In this document: in pieces, positions 12,296 to 23,310 of the stretch
Numbering within the stretch: position 1 is the stretch's first letter
How the letters are laid out: each line of letters starts with the position of its first letter
Assembly (NCBI GenBank): GCA_003254905.1
Contig: QANU01107566.1
Span: 551,746 to 615,745, forward strand
Source: Nissolia schottii
Lineage: Eukaryota > Streptophyta > Magnoliopsida > Fabales > Fabaceae
DNA: 64,000 nt
Direction: 5' to 3'
The notes under the pieces: model-generated
What the model was told of the DNA's origin: nothing
Databases searched by the model: none
What the model saw: the letters and a program-made list of their open reading frames with translations, nothing else
Translations under genes and position numbers: made by a program

Positions 12296-13842
12296 GAGTG
12301 TATATACTTTGTTTTCATTGACTTTCTCGCAATTATGGTGTAATTTCTGTATTAAAAGATGTTCAAAGTTTTGGTGTTGTGATGCAGTGCTGCAGCCTAT
12401 GGATTTCATGCTTGTTCTGAGTTAAACTCGGCTTCCTTTGAGTAGGTTTTCTTCACCTGTCTGAAGGAATGCTGCTTAGTGCTTAATGCAATTCGCCAAT
12501 TCCCCTTGCCCCATCACTTCATTGGTCCAAGGAAATGTAATTTGTTACCTGATTATTATTTCTACTATAACTCAGTTGTGGAGTTGAGGTGATCATTGGT
12601 GTTATGACTCAATAGGAATTGAATAAAAAAAGAATTGTATTTTTTTTTAGGAATTTTGAGAAATAGAGTGAAGTATAGGTCTATAAGTTGATCTCAAGTT
12701 TTGGTTTCTAGGCTGGAAAGGAAAATAAATATACACAATAAAAGCATTCACATGAACTCAGCAATTCCTTCCATTATAGATTATCTTTATTACTAACTGT
12801 ATGTCTCCTGCTTGTCAAGTATTGTAATAGTTGTGACTATTGGGCCTTGTAGCAATGAAAAAGAAAAATAGATAAAAAAGAGTGATTTTTCTTCAATATC
12901 TTACTCAAATATTTATTTTTTTGTTTTTCCCGTAGTACCGTGTAAAAGTGTGGGTAGTTTGGTTAAGAACGTGAGGAGTTGGGTTTAGTGAAGAGTGATG
13001 ATTACATGAATTTATCTTTATATCCGATAAAATGATTTAAAATTAATGAAGTTTAAGGTTGAAATAGACATAATAAATTGGACAGCAAAAGATAATTTTA
13101 TTGGTTAATCCATTTTTATATAATGGTATAGATAAAGGGTTTGAGCCAAAATAACTACCCTTCTGACTAACTACCCATAAATACTTTATTTTTGTAGTTA
13201 CAATTTGCTATTAGCAGTGGCTTTGATTTCTAGTCTTGAAAGGAAAATACATGCAATAAATAGTGTTGAAGAAAACATGCTACCTCGCATATCCGCAGGT
13301 GACGACGTCGGATATGCTAAATTTTTTCTTACAATCCATATCTTGATATCCATCTAGAAGGCTCGTATAAGTCCAAATCGAAGCAGGAAAATGGATATGT
13401 CATTAGTATTGCCATCAAGTGTACGCAATAAATAAGTAATTCGCGAAACGTAACTTGGCCACGTCTCTACATTCTCAATTGGGAAGGAACGGGTGGTTAG
13501 GGATGTCAATGTCATGGTCATGCATGCCCAATGCCTTGGAATTCAACTATAATAAACTTGGATTTATGATGGTAAAGTGTTAGGAGTCATATGTGACGTT
13601 GCTCTACTTGTGTGTCTCTCTCTCTCCAACCACTGTCAATGGCCAATTATCAGCTTGGAACATAGAGGGCATTATGAGTGTGAGCTATCCAGTTTTAAGA
13701 TTTTTAGTTTTATACAAGAGAAGTGGTATTTGTATATAAATATTAAATGTTTCAAGAATATGCTTAAAACATATAGAAATATACGATAAGAAAAGAGATA
13801 AAATTAAAAAAAAAAAATTAATTGCTATGCACTGAGAGGCAG
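12296..13842. other. 3' flank of TGH and AT-rich spacer
   Basis: The TGH 3'UTR probably occupies the first 250-300 bp. The rest is AT-rich and without recognisable coding sequence. The open frames at 11895-12425 and 13577-13894 are chance overlaps or low-complexity. Confidence 0.5.
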
Positions 13843-13883
13843 TGTAAAAATCTTTTACATCATGAATGTAAAAGATTTTTACA
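13843..13883. repeat. Short perfect hairpin (MITE core)
   Basis: GTAAAAATCTTTTACAT at 13844-13860 is followed after 5 bp by its exact inverse at 13866-13882. The flanks (ATTGCTATGCAC, TTCAATTAA) resemble degraded sequence near 1025-1100, which suggests a small non-autonomous transposon family rather than a terminator. Confidence 0.6.
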
Positions 13884-15060
13884 TTGAGATTCAATTAAAT
13901 AACAATTAAACTCAAATAAAAAACAATAAGTATATCTATCTCTTTTCAGATATGTCTAAATTTACTATTTGTTATGCTTGTATGTATGGATACAAGGAAA
14001 GTTAGGATCCGGTTCATTGTGGAGGTGGTTATACGCTTCTTTGGAGGATATTATGTGATGATTTTGCTGTTTATTTCAGCATTAATTCGGCCTATGGAGG
14101 AAGTGGTTTATTTATTTATTTATTTTTGTTCCCTGCTTTGCCTTAGGCAAGTATTTTGGTTAGCTCCATGTTTTTTGGTGACTAATAGGTGGTCGTCTAT
14201 TCTTGTGTTAATTGGGGAGGGCCATGTGATTATGTCATGCTTATCTGTCATCTTAATTCATGTTTTAAGGAGGCATTCCCGTGTGTGTCAGGGAGTCCCT
14301 ACCTTGCACTCTACTTGGCTAATCCTTTTTTTGGGTACAGCTCTTGCAATTGATCACTCCCAATTACCTAAAAAAAAATTGGAGTCCGCAAACGCAACAT
14401 ACTCTTGACACAAATGAGTGCAGAAATCAGTTGGTGCTCTTCTAGTATAACCAAAAAGTATCGAGTTCGAGTTCAAGATGAGTTCAAGCAAGATTGTCTC
14501 TAGTAAATGGATACTCGTGGCCTCAACCAAATAAACAGTTCCAACGTCACAAACACTGTTATCTAGTTTCCCTTTCTTTCTGATTGAAGCCACTGAAATT
14601 TTATGATGGTAGACAGCCCGATTTTCTCACCCAGTAATATAACGAACACTTTTCTTCACAAATTACGCATAACAATACATAATATCTCTATGTCTATAAT
14701 CCAATATAACTTGAACTCAAATACAAATATACCAAAATATTGACATTTACATGTGAATGATATAAAGAAAAGTACATAAATTTTTCTTAAAATTTTGTTT
14801 ATTTATATTCTTTTTATTTTAAAACCAGAAATCTCTCTTCAATTTTAAATAAAGCTGGAACAATTCAATTATTTTAACATTTTGAGCTAACATTACAATA
14901 GTTTTATCATTAAAAGCTTGGTCAGAGTCAAAGATAATAATGGGTCAAATACAATATTCTTATAAAATAATAGTAGGTGCCGGATTGTATAAATTATAGA
15001 CTATAGAGGAGACAGACAAATTGACCACCTATGAATTAAAATGATTAGGTATTTTTTTTT
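13884..15060. other. Spacer without recognised gene
   Basis: A 144-codon frame at 13974-14408 is hydrophobic and matches no family I recognise. Its composition fits chance reading of T-rich DNA. The rest is AT-rich up to the Copia LTR. Confidence 0.4.
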
Positions 15061-15359
15061 TGTTACCTTTAGTTATAAGTGTGTAATTTTAATTAGACTT
15101 GTATTTAAACTAAATAATTTAAGGAATTAGAGTTAGTTTATTCAATTAGAGACATTTGTGGATTAGTTAGTTAGTTAGCTCCAGTTACTTGAGCTTCAAT
15201 CTATCCATCCTTGTATATAAGAAATAGTTGTTCTGTATATAGAACTAATTTCTCAATGAATGAAATTTAGTTTCATCCTTCTCTATTTCCTTCTCTGTTT
15301 CAAGCTTCTGCCATGGCTTCTGTATATTTCAATTCGCTGCATCTTCAACTGTTTTTACA
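15061..15359 (+). repeat. Copia 5' LTR
   Basis: The LTR runs from TGTTACCTTTAG to CTGTTTTTACA, giving TG...CA ends. A TATA box (TTGTATATAAG) at about 15211-15221 marks the U3/R border. The primer-binding site follows directly at 15360 (TGGTATTTCTAACC, a diverged form of TGGTATCAGAGC). Confidence 0.75.
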
Positions 15360-15458
15360 TGGTATTTCTAACCTCTTAATCTTGAGCCTCCTTCTCTCAT
15401 TCTTTCAATTTCTTCTTTTGCACATCTGTAAGCTCTAATCCTTATACTAATAGCATAA

Positions 15459-16425
15459 CATGACTTAATATCTTGTTTTATCTTAGAAAAATAAATGTAG
15501 ATTAAGATGTCATGCTTAGGGAGATTCCCAGATAAGAGAGGTGCATCATAATGGACATCTTAAGTATCAAGTCTTGTCCTTAGCCAAAACATTTTCTTAA
15601 CATAAGTCTTCTCTCACCAGAATCTTTCCTTAACCATGATCTTTTATTAAGGGTTTAACTAAACAATATGAATATCTATATTGCTTAATACTAATCATAT
15701 GCACACAACATGTATATATTTAATGCAGTAAAAATATGTGGTCCCATGTAGTTTTAAAATAGTTTCATGATTTCTTAAAATAGTTTCGTAAATATCTACT
15801 TCATAAATAAAGAGTTTCTAAATAAATAATCACGAGAAAATAACTATTAAATAAAAGAATAACTAACTTCATAAATAAAATAATAAATTCCACCTCCTAG
15901 GATTTTATAAAACATGCATAAATAAAATAATGTTAAAATAAATAAATTAACTTTAAAAATAAATACATGGTCTAAAATAGACCGTAAAAAAAGTCACTCA
16001 CTTGAAAATGACTGACCGTTAAGGAGCACTAAGCTCGGAGCTCTTGACACCCTACGTGGAAGCACTACTTCCCCACGAACGGAAGACGAGAGGGAGAAAA
16101 GAAATAAAAATATAATTAGAGCGAAAAGTCTCACAAAAGTGTAACCTCTCAAACTTTGGAGTGAATTAGCAAGTCTAAACACTCACGAGAAGTCTTTCTA
16201 TATAAGGAGAGGAAGAGACCTCCTTCTATAGCTGCAAACGATGTGGGACTAATTTTTCGACATGCTGCAGCGTTCCCTAGGCACTGCAGCGTGTCCCAAC
16301 GCTGCGTCGCTACAACGAGTCCGACGCGCTGCAACACGCTAGCTTTCCTGTTGCACATCTCGTGTGAGATGTCTTCCACGTCTCGCACAAGACGTGCCTT
16401 CCCCCTTTTTTTTGGTTGTGACAGA
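15459..16425 (-). mobile_element. Insertion nested in the Copia element (solo-LTR-like, minus orientation)
   Basis: The Copia leader is broken between two copies of AGCATAA (15452-15458 and 16426-16432), which may be target-site duplications. Read on minus, the inserted DNA starts near TGTCACAACC (16423), a common start of plant LTRs, then carries an AGTCCCACATCG motif (about 16240-16251) and a TATA box (TTATATAG, about 16198-16205), as in the U3 of legume LTR retroelements. This suggests a solo LTR or non-autonomous element of about 0.97 kb. The duplication is longer than the usual 5 bp and the exact ends are uncertain. A GC-rich palindromic tract lies at about 16260-16405. Confidence 0.5.
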
Positions 16426-16439
16426 AGCATAAACACAAG

Positions 16440-19400
16440 ACAATAAACAATGTCATTGCTGTTGAAGATGTTGACAATGATGATACCTGCAACATTGTTT
16501 ATCAGAAAGAAATTGGTGATAAATCCAGCTTCACTTTTACTCCGTATCAATACAAAGCCTTTCTTGCCTTGATTCAACACAATGATTCATAGTCCCATGT
16601 AGCCAACCAAGTCGCTCTTCATGAGCCTTACCAACTTACTACCACATGTATCTCATTCTTAGGATGTCATAATTCCAACCTTGCATCTTGGGTTTTGGAT
16701 GCTGGTGCAACAGATCATGCATCACATTCATTGCATTCATTCCATTCATTTAGAAGGATTAAGCTAGTTTTTCTAAAACTACCTGATGGTAGCCAAACTT
16801 CCACCAATATAGCAGGCAATGTTTTTTTTTCTCCGAACATCTTTTCCTTACAAATGTGTTTTACATTCCTACCTTTACATTCAACCTTATTTCCATCTCA
16901 TAGTTAACTGCATCTTTGCAATGCAAGTTATATTTCGCTAAAAAATTATGTGAGATACATGACATGCAATCTATGAGGATGATTGACGTAGCTAGCTCAA
17001 GACAAGGCTTATACTCATTGGAATCTGCTATTGTACCTTGTACACCATCAATAACTTCGTCACCGGTGATTCTTAGCTATGGCATTTTAGATTAGGCCAC
17101 CCTTTCTACAGGAAACTAGGTAAGTTGCAAGCTGCATTTCCCTTTCTTAATTGTACTCATATTGTAAATACTCCTTGTGGCTCTTGCCACTTTACAAAAC
17201 AAAGAAAAATACCTTTCTCACATAGTGTGTCTATATCTGATTGTGCTTTTGCAATGCTACATATTGACATATGGGGACCTATATCTATCCCTTCCACTTT
17301 TGGTTTCAAGTATACAATAGTTGATGATAAAACTAGTTTAGTGCAGACTTTTGTTGTTCTAGTTGAAAATACGTTTCAAACCAAAGTAAAATGCATTAGA
17401 ACATTCAAAAGGCATAATTCATCAAACTACTTGTGTAGAAACCCCACAACAGAGTGGAGTTGTAGAAAGAAAACACCAACACATCCTAGCTGTAGCTAGG
17501 GCCCTTATTTTTCACTCTAACTTACCACAAAGCTTCTGGCACTATGTTGTCGCTCACTCTGTTCATCTCATCAATAGGCTCCCCAACACATTCTTACATG
17601 ACCTCATTCCTTATAAAGTTTTATATCAAACCAAACCTGAATTACAACACCTCAGAGTTTTTGGATGCTTAGCCTATGCTATCACTTTTCAAAATCACAG
17701 AACCAAGCTCCAACCTAGAGCAAGAAAATTGTTTTTGGGATACAAATCAGGAACCAAGGGATATCTACTGTATAATCTCTCATCCAAAGGAATCCTAATT
17801 TCTAAAAATGTCAAGTTCTACAAGCACCATTTCCCTCATCTCACCACCACAATCCCTGTCACTCCTTCAACTACATCCATTTCACCATTATTACCCTCTC
17901 CATATACACTAGATCCTTTCACTGATCCCCTTGTAACCTCCCTACCTGCTACATAACCAGCCTCTTTACCAATCATACCTCAAACTATACATCAGCAACT
18001 TAGTCTCCCTCTCCATTACACCATATACCTTAACCTTCAACATTTTCACCTCAACACAACATCAACATACCTCAACCTTCAGCAGAACAAGCACTAGCCA
18101 AGAAGTCTCTCAGATTGAAGAAGCCTCCCACGTATCTAAAAGAATACCATTGTACATTATTTGCATCTAAAGCTACTTACACTAATCACTCCATATGGTA
18201 TCTACTCTCTAATTACATTTCTTATCATTCTTTGTCTACATCACACAAACATTTTACATTAGCCATTTTTCCTCCATATCTGAACCCACCACATACAAAG
18301 AAGCCATGGCTCATGAATGTTGGCAAAAGGCAATCAAGGATGACCTATTGGCTCTAGAGAATAATGGCACCTGGACTTTAACCGAGTTACCTCCTAACAA
18401 GAAGGCCATTGGTAGCAACTGGGTGTTCAAAGTAAAATTGAATCCTGATGGAAGCATTGAGAGACACAAGCACGAACTTGTTGCTAAAGGATTCAATCAA
18501 ACCTATGGCATTGAATACTTAGAGACTTTCAGCCTTGTGGTTAAAATGACAACCATTCGACTCTTATTGTCAATCACTGAAGCAAAGAATTGACATTTGC
18601 ATCAACTTGATGTTAACACTGCATTTCTTCATGGCGACTTGGCAGAAGAGGTTTACACGAAGATTCCACAAGGTCTATAGATCTCTGATTCTAAATTGGT
18701 ATGCAAGTTATAGACGTCTCTGTATGGACTTAAGTAAGCAGGCTGATAATGGAATGTTAAACTCACTGCAATATTATTCACTCGTGGATATTCTCAATCA
18801 AAGGTTGATTACTCTTTGTTCACTAAGAAAACTTCCCAAGGATACACTTCTATCTTGGTTTATGTTGATGATTTAGTTCTAGCTGGTGATGATATCAATG
18901 AAATTAATTTTGTCAAGAAATTATTGGATGATCTCTTTAAGATCAAGGACATTTGACCTCTGAAATTTTTTATGGGAATGGAGGTAGCACGATCTTGCTT
19001 TAGCATACACCTATACCAGAGAAAATATGTCTTGGATTTGATCTAAGACTGTGGCTGGCTTGCCTGCAAACTTGTCTCCACACCCATGGATGATCACGAT
19101 CAACTTAGCAGAAATTCTGGTGTTCATCTTCAAGATGTTTATGAATATAGGAGGCTCATTGGTAGGTTGTTGTACTTCACAAACACTAGACCAGATATTT
19201 CTTTTTCCTTAAGCAAGTTGAGTCAATTCCTTGATTGTGCCACTAATGAACATCTTCAAGCTGCGCATCACATTGTGTGATACCTGAAGAATTCTCTAGC
19301 TGCTGGCATTTATTTCTCTGCAGTATCTGATCTCTCAATGACAAGATATTCAGATTCTGATTGGGGTCCATGCTTAGACACTAGGAAATCAGTCGCTGGC

Positions 19401-19780
19401 TTTTGCTTCTACCTAGGCTCTTCATTGATATCATGGAAAAGCAAGAAACAAACAATAGTTTCTAAATCATCTTTAGAAGTCGAATACAGGGCTCTTGGAC
19501 AGGCAACATGCGAAGCTTAGTGGTTGCTATATCTTATGAATGACCTTGGTTTTTCACATACTCAACCATTTGTGCTTTATTGTGATAATCAATCATCACT
19601 CTAATCCGGTTATGCATGAAAGAACAAAACATATTGAAATCAATTGCCATCTAATTCGAGACAAGTTGCAATCGGACATCATCACCATTCTTTTGCATAC
19701 TTTAATCCGCTGCATCGTCAACTGTTCCTACAATTTTACTTGCAACAACAAAGGATTGTATATAACGATAAATCAACTGT
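16440..19780 (+). pseudogene. Copia gag-pol polyprotein remnant
   Basis: Frameshifted plus-strand reading shows the gag C-terminus and protease (WVLDAGATDH near 16689-16720; the usual DSG is DAG here), the GAG-pre-integrase and integrase region (CGSCHFTKQRKIPF then LHIDIWGP near 17175-17280), the reverse transcriptase start (WQKAIKDDLLALENNGTW near 18320-18375), the YVDD catalytic box at 18861-18872, GRLLYFTNTRPDISF near 19160-19205, and the RNase H tail (SKSSLEVEYRALGQATCEA, then RTKHIEINCHLIRDKL near 19620-19665). In-frame stops occur throughout, for example just after the RT LLLSITEAKN segment. Confidence 0.85.
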
Positions 19781-19790
19781 AATCTTATGG

Positions 19791-20710
19791 AAGAAGTCTT
19801 GAATACATTGATTTATAAGGCTTGATTTAACCGTATTACTTTATTATTTTTTTTTTATGCTTAAAACCTTGTCTTTACATATATCTATGTAAAAGATATT
19901 GGAAAAATGATTATATGTATTCAAGACTCCTCCTCAATTAGAGGATTATTTCTTAATTAACATAATAATATGTTCTTTAATACTATTTGAAACATTGTTC
20001 GTGGGAAATATAATTCAATCATAATTTTCAACAGAAGCTTGTTAACTTAATAATTTAGGTTTTCATTTTTTTTTAAAAAAAAATAGAAAGAATGAACCCC
20101 GAAACAAAAGTANTAATTTGTGTAACACCAAACTGTCAGCTAGAATATAAAAAAAGTCGGTGTACGTTTATATATGCTGAAAATGAACGAGACTGTTTTC
20201 ACCTACTAGAGTTGCACCATGTTTGGCAAGAAATTAAATTAGAACAAATGATTGAAACTCCTAACTAACAACTATTGAGAGTTGAGGAACATGATTGGGC
20301 AAGAGACAAGTCACGTCTTACGGATATATAAGAACCTCAATTTAGTGAAACCAAACTCTGCAATTATTGCATATATAGATCAAATATGAAAGAGAGTAGG
20401 ACAAACATCCCACAATTTTAAAACGAAGAAGGTTACAAGTAGAATAACATTTTGACAATAAGATGATAGCTCTCTTTATAAGAGTGTGAGTGTCATCCTA
20501 CTCACATTTTCCTTTTTTATGGTGGGATCTGTACTTTTATGTGAGAGTTGTTACAATGTTATCCAAATGTTGTTATATATGTAGCATTCTTGTTTTAAAA
20601 CCGAACAAGAAACTAAAAATTCAAGAGGAATGTCTCAATTGGGATCCTTGTCAAATTATTGATAGGTCAATTAGTCAAAATTAGTCATTGTTATTTTTAA
20701 GAAAATTGCG
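19791..20710. other. AT-rich spacer with one ambiguous base
   Basis: No gene is supported. The base at 20113 is n. No 3' LTR matching the Copia element is visible. Confidence 0.5.
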
Positions 20711-20833
20711 TGACCTAACAAATCAACTTACACACTTCTTGATGAATTATATTTGGCATTTAAAGGGATAAAATAGAAAGTAAAATGTCAAAGTGTTGTT
20801 CATCAAAATGTATAGCTTGATTTGTTAAGTCTC
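20711..20833. repeat. Foldback MITE (about 120 bp)
   Basis: The arm CCTAACAAATCAACTTACAC at 20714-20733 continues to GATGAA and is the inverse of 20799-20831 (TTCATCAAAATG...TTTGTTAAGT). The inner part is also palindromic: TTTGGCATTTAAA faces TAAAATGTCAAA. The whole unit folds into one long hairpin with a short centre. Confidence 0.7.
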
Positions 20834-21022
20834 TTAAATATTGCATTATTTTTAAACATGAGACAAATTAGTTCTTTTGTACATAACTACACTTGATAAA
20901 TACAGTTAAATGCATTTAGAAGTGTAGTAAAACACATTATCACTCTGGCTCGCATTTAATAACATTTATGAAGTGCGACAAAACACAAAAAAATAACTAT
21001 TTTGATCCGCGTTTAAAAATAA

Positions 21023-21061
<39 letters not shown>

Positions 21062-21980
21062 AAAGACCAAATTAACTTATCAATGATTTGGCAATAACCA
21101 AAGCCTCGCTTTAAAGTAAGAATGTAAAAATTTTATAAAGTTGCAAAAAAGAAATGAAAATTAACAGCAATCACGGGGAGAGAGTAATTTTAATGTTAGC
21201 ATCCTGAAATTATAAGAGTAGTGTCATTCACTGTTTTATTAGTAAACAACAGTATTCAAGAAAATAAACCCTTAGAAAACATTAGATAGTGTTAATTTTA
21301 TTTTTATTTTTTTAATCAAAATGAATTACTAGTACTATTTGACATTTTTTGATAAATAAAAAATTATTACACATCTTCCATCATATTTTTTTTAGTAATT
21401 TCTATGAATTTTATCAAATTACTATAGATCATTACTCGATGGAATTTCAAATATGTGCTAAATAGGACAAAACAAATGTTGATCCAACAAAAAGGGCACA
21501 ACACATACAGTTTGTCACGCGGACATGTTTTTTCGTTTCATTTATTTAAATGATGAAGTTAACAATCAACCATGCCATAGAAAAGGTCCTGCACAAGATC
21601 TAAAAAGAAAGACAAAACAGTTTAGGGTTTGAACTGAGATCAAGAGAATATTTTATTAGAAAAGCATTCAAATTAAGGTATTAACATATCCGTGAAAAAG
21701 TACGTAGATATCTTTTCTTTTATCTTTTGAAGTACTTATAAAATTTGAAACAAAAATAAGTTTTAGGCGAGTTCTAGCATTCTCCAAGTAAATTATGGGG
21801 AATAATTCACCATGGAATTTTATCTGCTATATATTGCCTATTCTCTCTTGTATTGAAATGGTAAGGTTTCTCATATTTTATATTATTGGCTCTTGACAAT
21901 TTTACTTTACCAATTGTTTATATTATAGTCTTTGGCCATTGCAAGAGAAATTGTCTTATTTTATGTAATTGAAAAAAAAA
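20834..21980. other. AT-rich spacer with TA microsatellite
   Basis: It contains a (TA)n run at about 21026-21058. Nothing else is recognised. Confidence 0.5.
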
Positions 21981-22310
21981 GGTTAAATGTATTTTTAATC
22001 CCTATAAAATTAAAAATTGTGTTTGGTCTTTAAAAATCTTTTCTTTAGGAATTAGTTCTTGAAATTTTTTTTGTAGGTTTTAGTCCTTACCATTAAAAAG
22101 AAATGTTAAGTGCTGACGTGACCGTCAAATATGACACGTGATACCGTTAAATGTGTCACGTGGCACATCGCATGTGGTGCTACGTGTCACATTTAACGGT
22201 CAGCACTTAACACAGGGTAAAACTTACCAAATTTTTTTTTAGAGACTAATTCATAACAAAAAAAAAAAAATTGGAAACCAAACACAAAATTTTGAAGGGA
22301 AACCAAATTT
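21981..22310. mobile_element. MITE with terminal and central inverted repeats (about 325 bp)
   Basis: The left end (GGTTAAATG...CCCTATAAAATTAAAAATTG) is the imperfect inverse of the right end (CCAAACACAAAATTTTGAAGGG). A second inverted pair lies inside: TGTTAAGTGCTGACGTGACC at 22104-22123 faces GGTCAGCACTTAACA ending 22212. CACGTG cores occur at about 22135-22140 and 22158-22163. No transposase is encoded. Confidence 0.7.
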
Positions 22311-22940
22311 GGAGAACTTTCCTCCATCACATACTCCCTCACTCACCTCCTTTCTTCCTCCCCTCTCGTGGCACGACCAAGGCACCACGGCGGGTGGTAG
22401 TATGCTGAGTTAAACCATATCTGGGGTTCACAGAGAGTGGTGGTTGATAGCATCACCACGACGACTGAACATCGTTGGTCTGACATAGGCTTGTGGTCTA
22501 TCTCCGTTAGTTGTTGACGACGTCAGAGGATCGCGGGCGCTGGTAGTAGTGTAAGATTATAAATATTTATTTTGCTTGCGTCAGATTTGGGGGTTTATGC
22601 CATTTGGTTAATGTATGAATAAGTTTGATTTTTGTAATATGAATGATAGGGTTGGTGGTAAATTTGGGCATTATTTTGTGATATTGATGTAGTAAAATTG
22701 GCCTGTGGAGAAGCTACCTTAAAGGGTGAGATGGCTGAAGCATTTGAAGTGTCGAGGAGGTAAATTACATGGCAGGATTATTATCCTGCAAGTCTTCTCC
22801 ATTATATTTCTTTGATGAATTCGTATGTTTAATATTACTTAGAATGATAATATATATAATATGTCTCCCTAGTAATTAATGTGGTTTGGCTAGTTGTTCA
22901 GTGTAAGTGTTTTTTGTTGGACTAATGTAAATTTTAAAAC
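22311..22940. other. Spacer preceding the FAR1-like pseudogene
   Basis: A GC-richer tract at 22320-22560 reads as possible former exon or UTR, but no protein family is recognised. The rest is AT-rich. Confidence 0.35.
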
Positions 22941-22944
22941 TTAT

Positions 22945-23310
22945 AAATTTTGAAGGGAAATGAGGGTGTGCCTTTGAGTAGTGATGGTGGAGAGTGTAAT
23001 GATGAGAGTGCAAGTAGAGTTGACTTTTCAATGTTGAGTGCTGAGGATGTGTTGAAGGCACAAGTAGACTTGACTATGAAGTATTTGGGGATGTGTTGGC
23101 ATTTGATGCAACATATTCTACGAATAAATTTAAGCGCATGTCACTTGATTATCTTCTCAGGTGTAAACCATGCATTACCTACAAATCATTGTTTTTGGAA
23201 GTGTCGTAGTTTCTGATGAAACCGAAAAGACGTGTGTATGACCGACTACTAGAGAAATTTGTTGAAGAAATGAAAGGAAAAGCTTTGGTAGATGCAAACT
23301 TGTTAGGAGT
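22945..23310 (+). pseudogene. FAR1/FHY3-type (MULE transposase-derived) pseudogene fragment
   Basis: Across three frames this stretch reads a FAR1-like N-terminal segment (ending VDFSMLSAEDVLKAQ), then FGDVLAFDATYSTNKF, VFSGVNHALPTNHC, VFGSAIVSDETEKT and LLEKFVEEMKGKAL. These are the consecutive blocks of the MULE transposase domain in FAR1-family proteins, including the first catalytic Asp block (FDATY). The FAR1 DNA-binding region between the first two blocks is missing, and at least three frameshifts break the frame. It could be a dead FAR1-related gene copy or a dead Mutator-like transposase. Confidence 0.75.

Larger units (their letters stand above)
15061..19790 (+). mobile_element. Decayed Ty1/Copia retrotransposon with nested insertion, no 3' LTR seen
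   Basis: The element begins with a 299-bp 5' LTR (15061-15359, TGTTA...ACA), then a tRNA-Met-like primer site starting TGGTAT at 15360. The internal region is interrupted by a foreign insertion at about 15459-16425 and then carries gag-protease, integrase, reverse transcriptase and RNase H remnants in Copia order. No copy of the LTR start is found after 19790, so the 3' end is deleted or lost. Many stops and frameshifts show it cannot move by itself. Confidence 0.85.

Noticed and set aside
11895..12425. 176-codon plus frame
   Set aside because: It is an overlapping reading of the last TGH exon, whose own frame is strongly supported.
13974..14408. 144-codon hydrophobic plus frame
   Set aside because: No family resemblance, and its composition fits chance translation of T-rich DNA.
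19707..19733. Similarity of CCGCTGCATCGTCAACTGTT to the end of the Copia 5' LTR, as if it were a 3' LTR piece
   Set aside because: The stretch continues the RNase H reading (QL..IFT region) in a shifted frame, and no other LTR sequence follows. The match of about 20 bases is probably chance.
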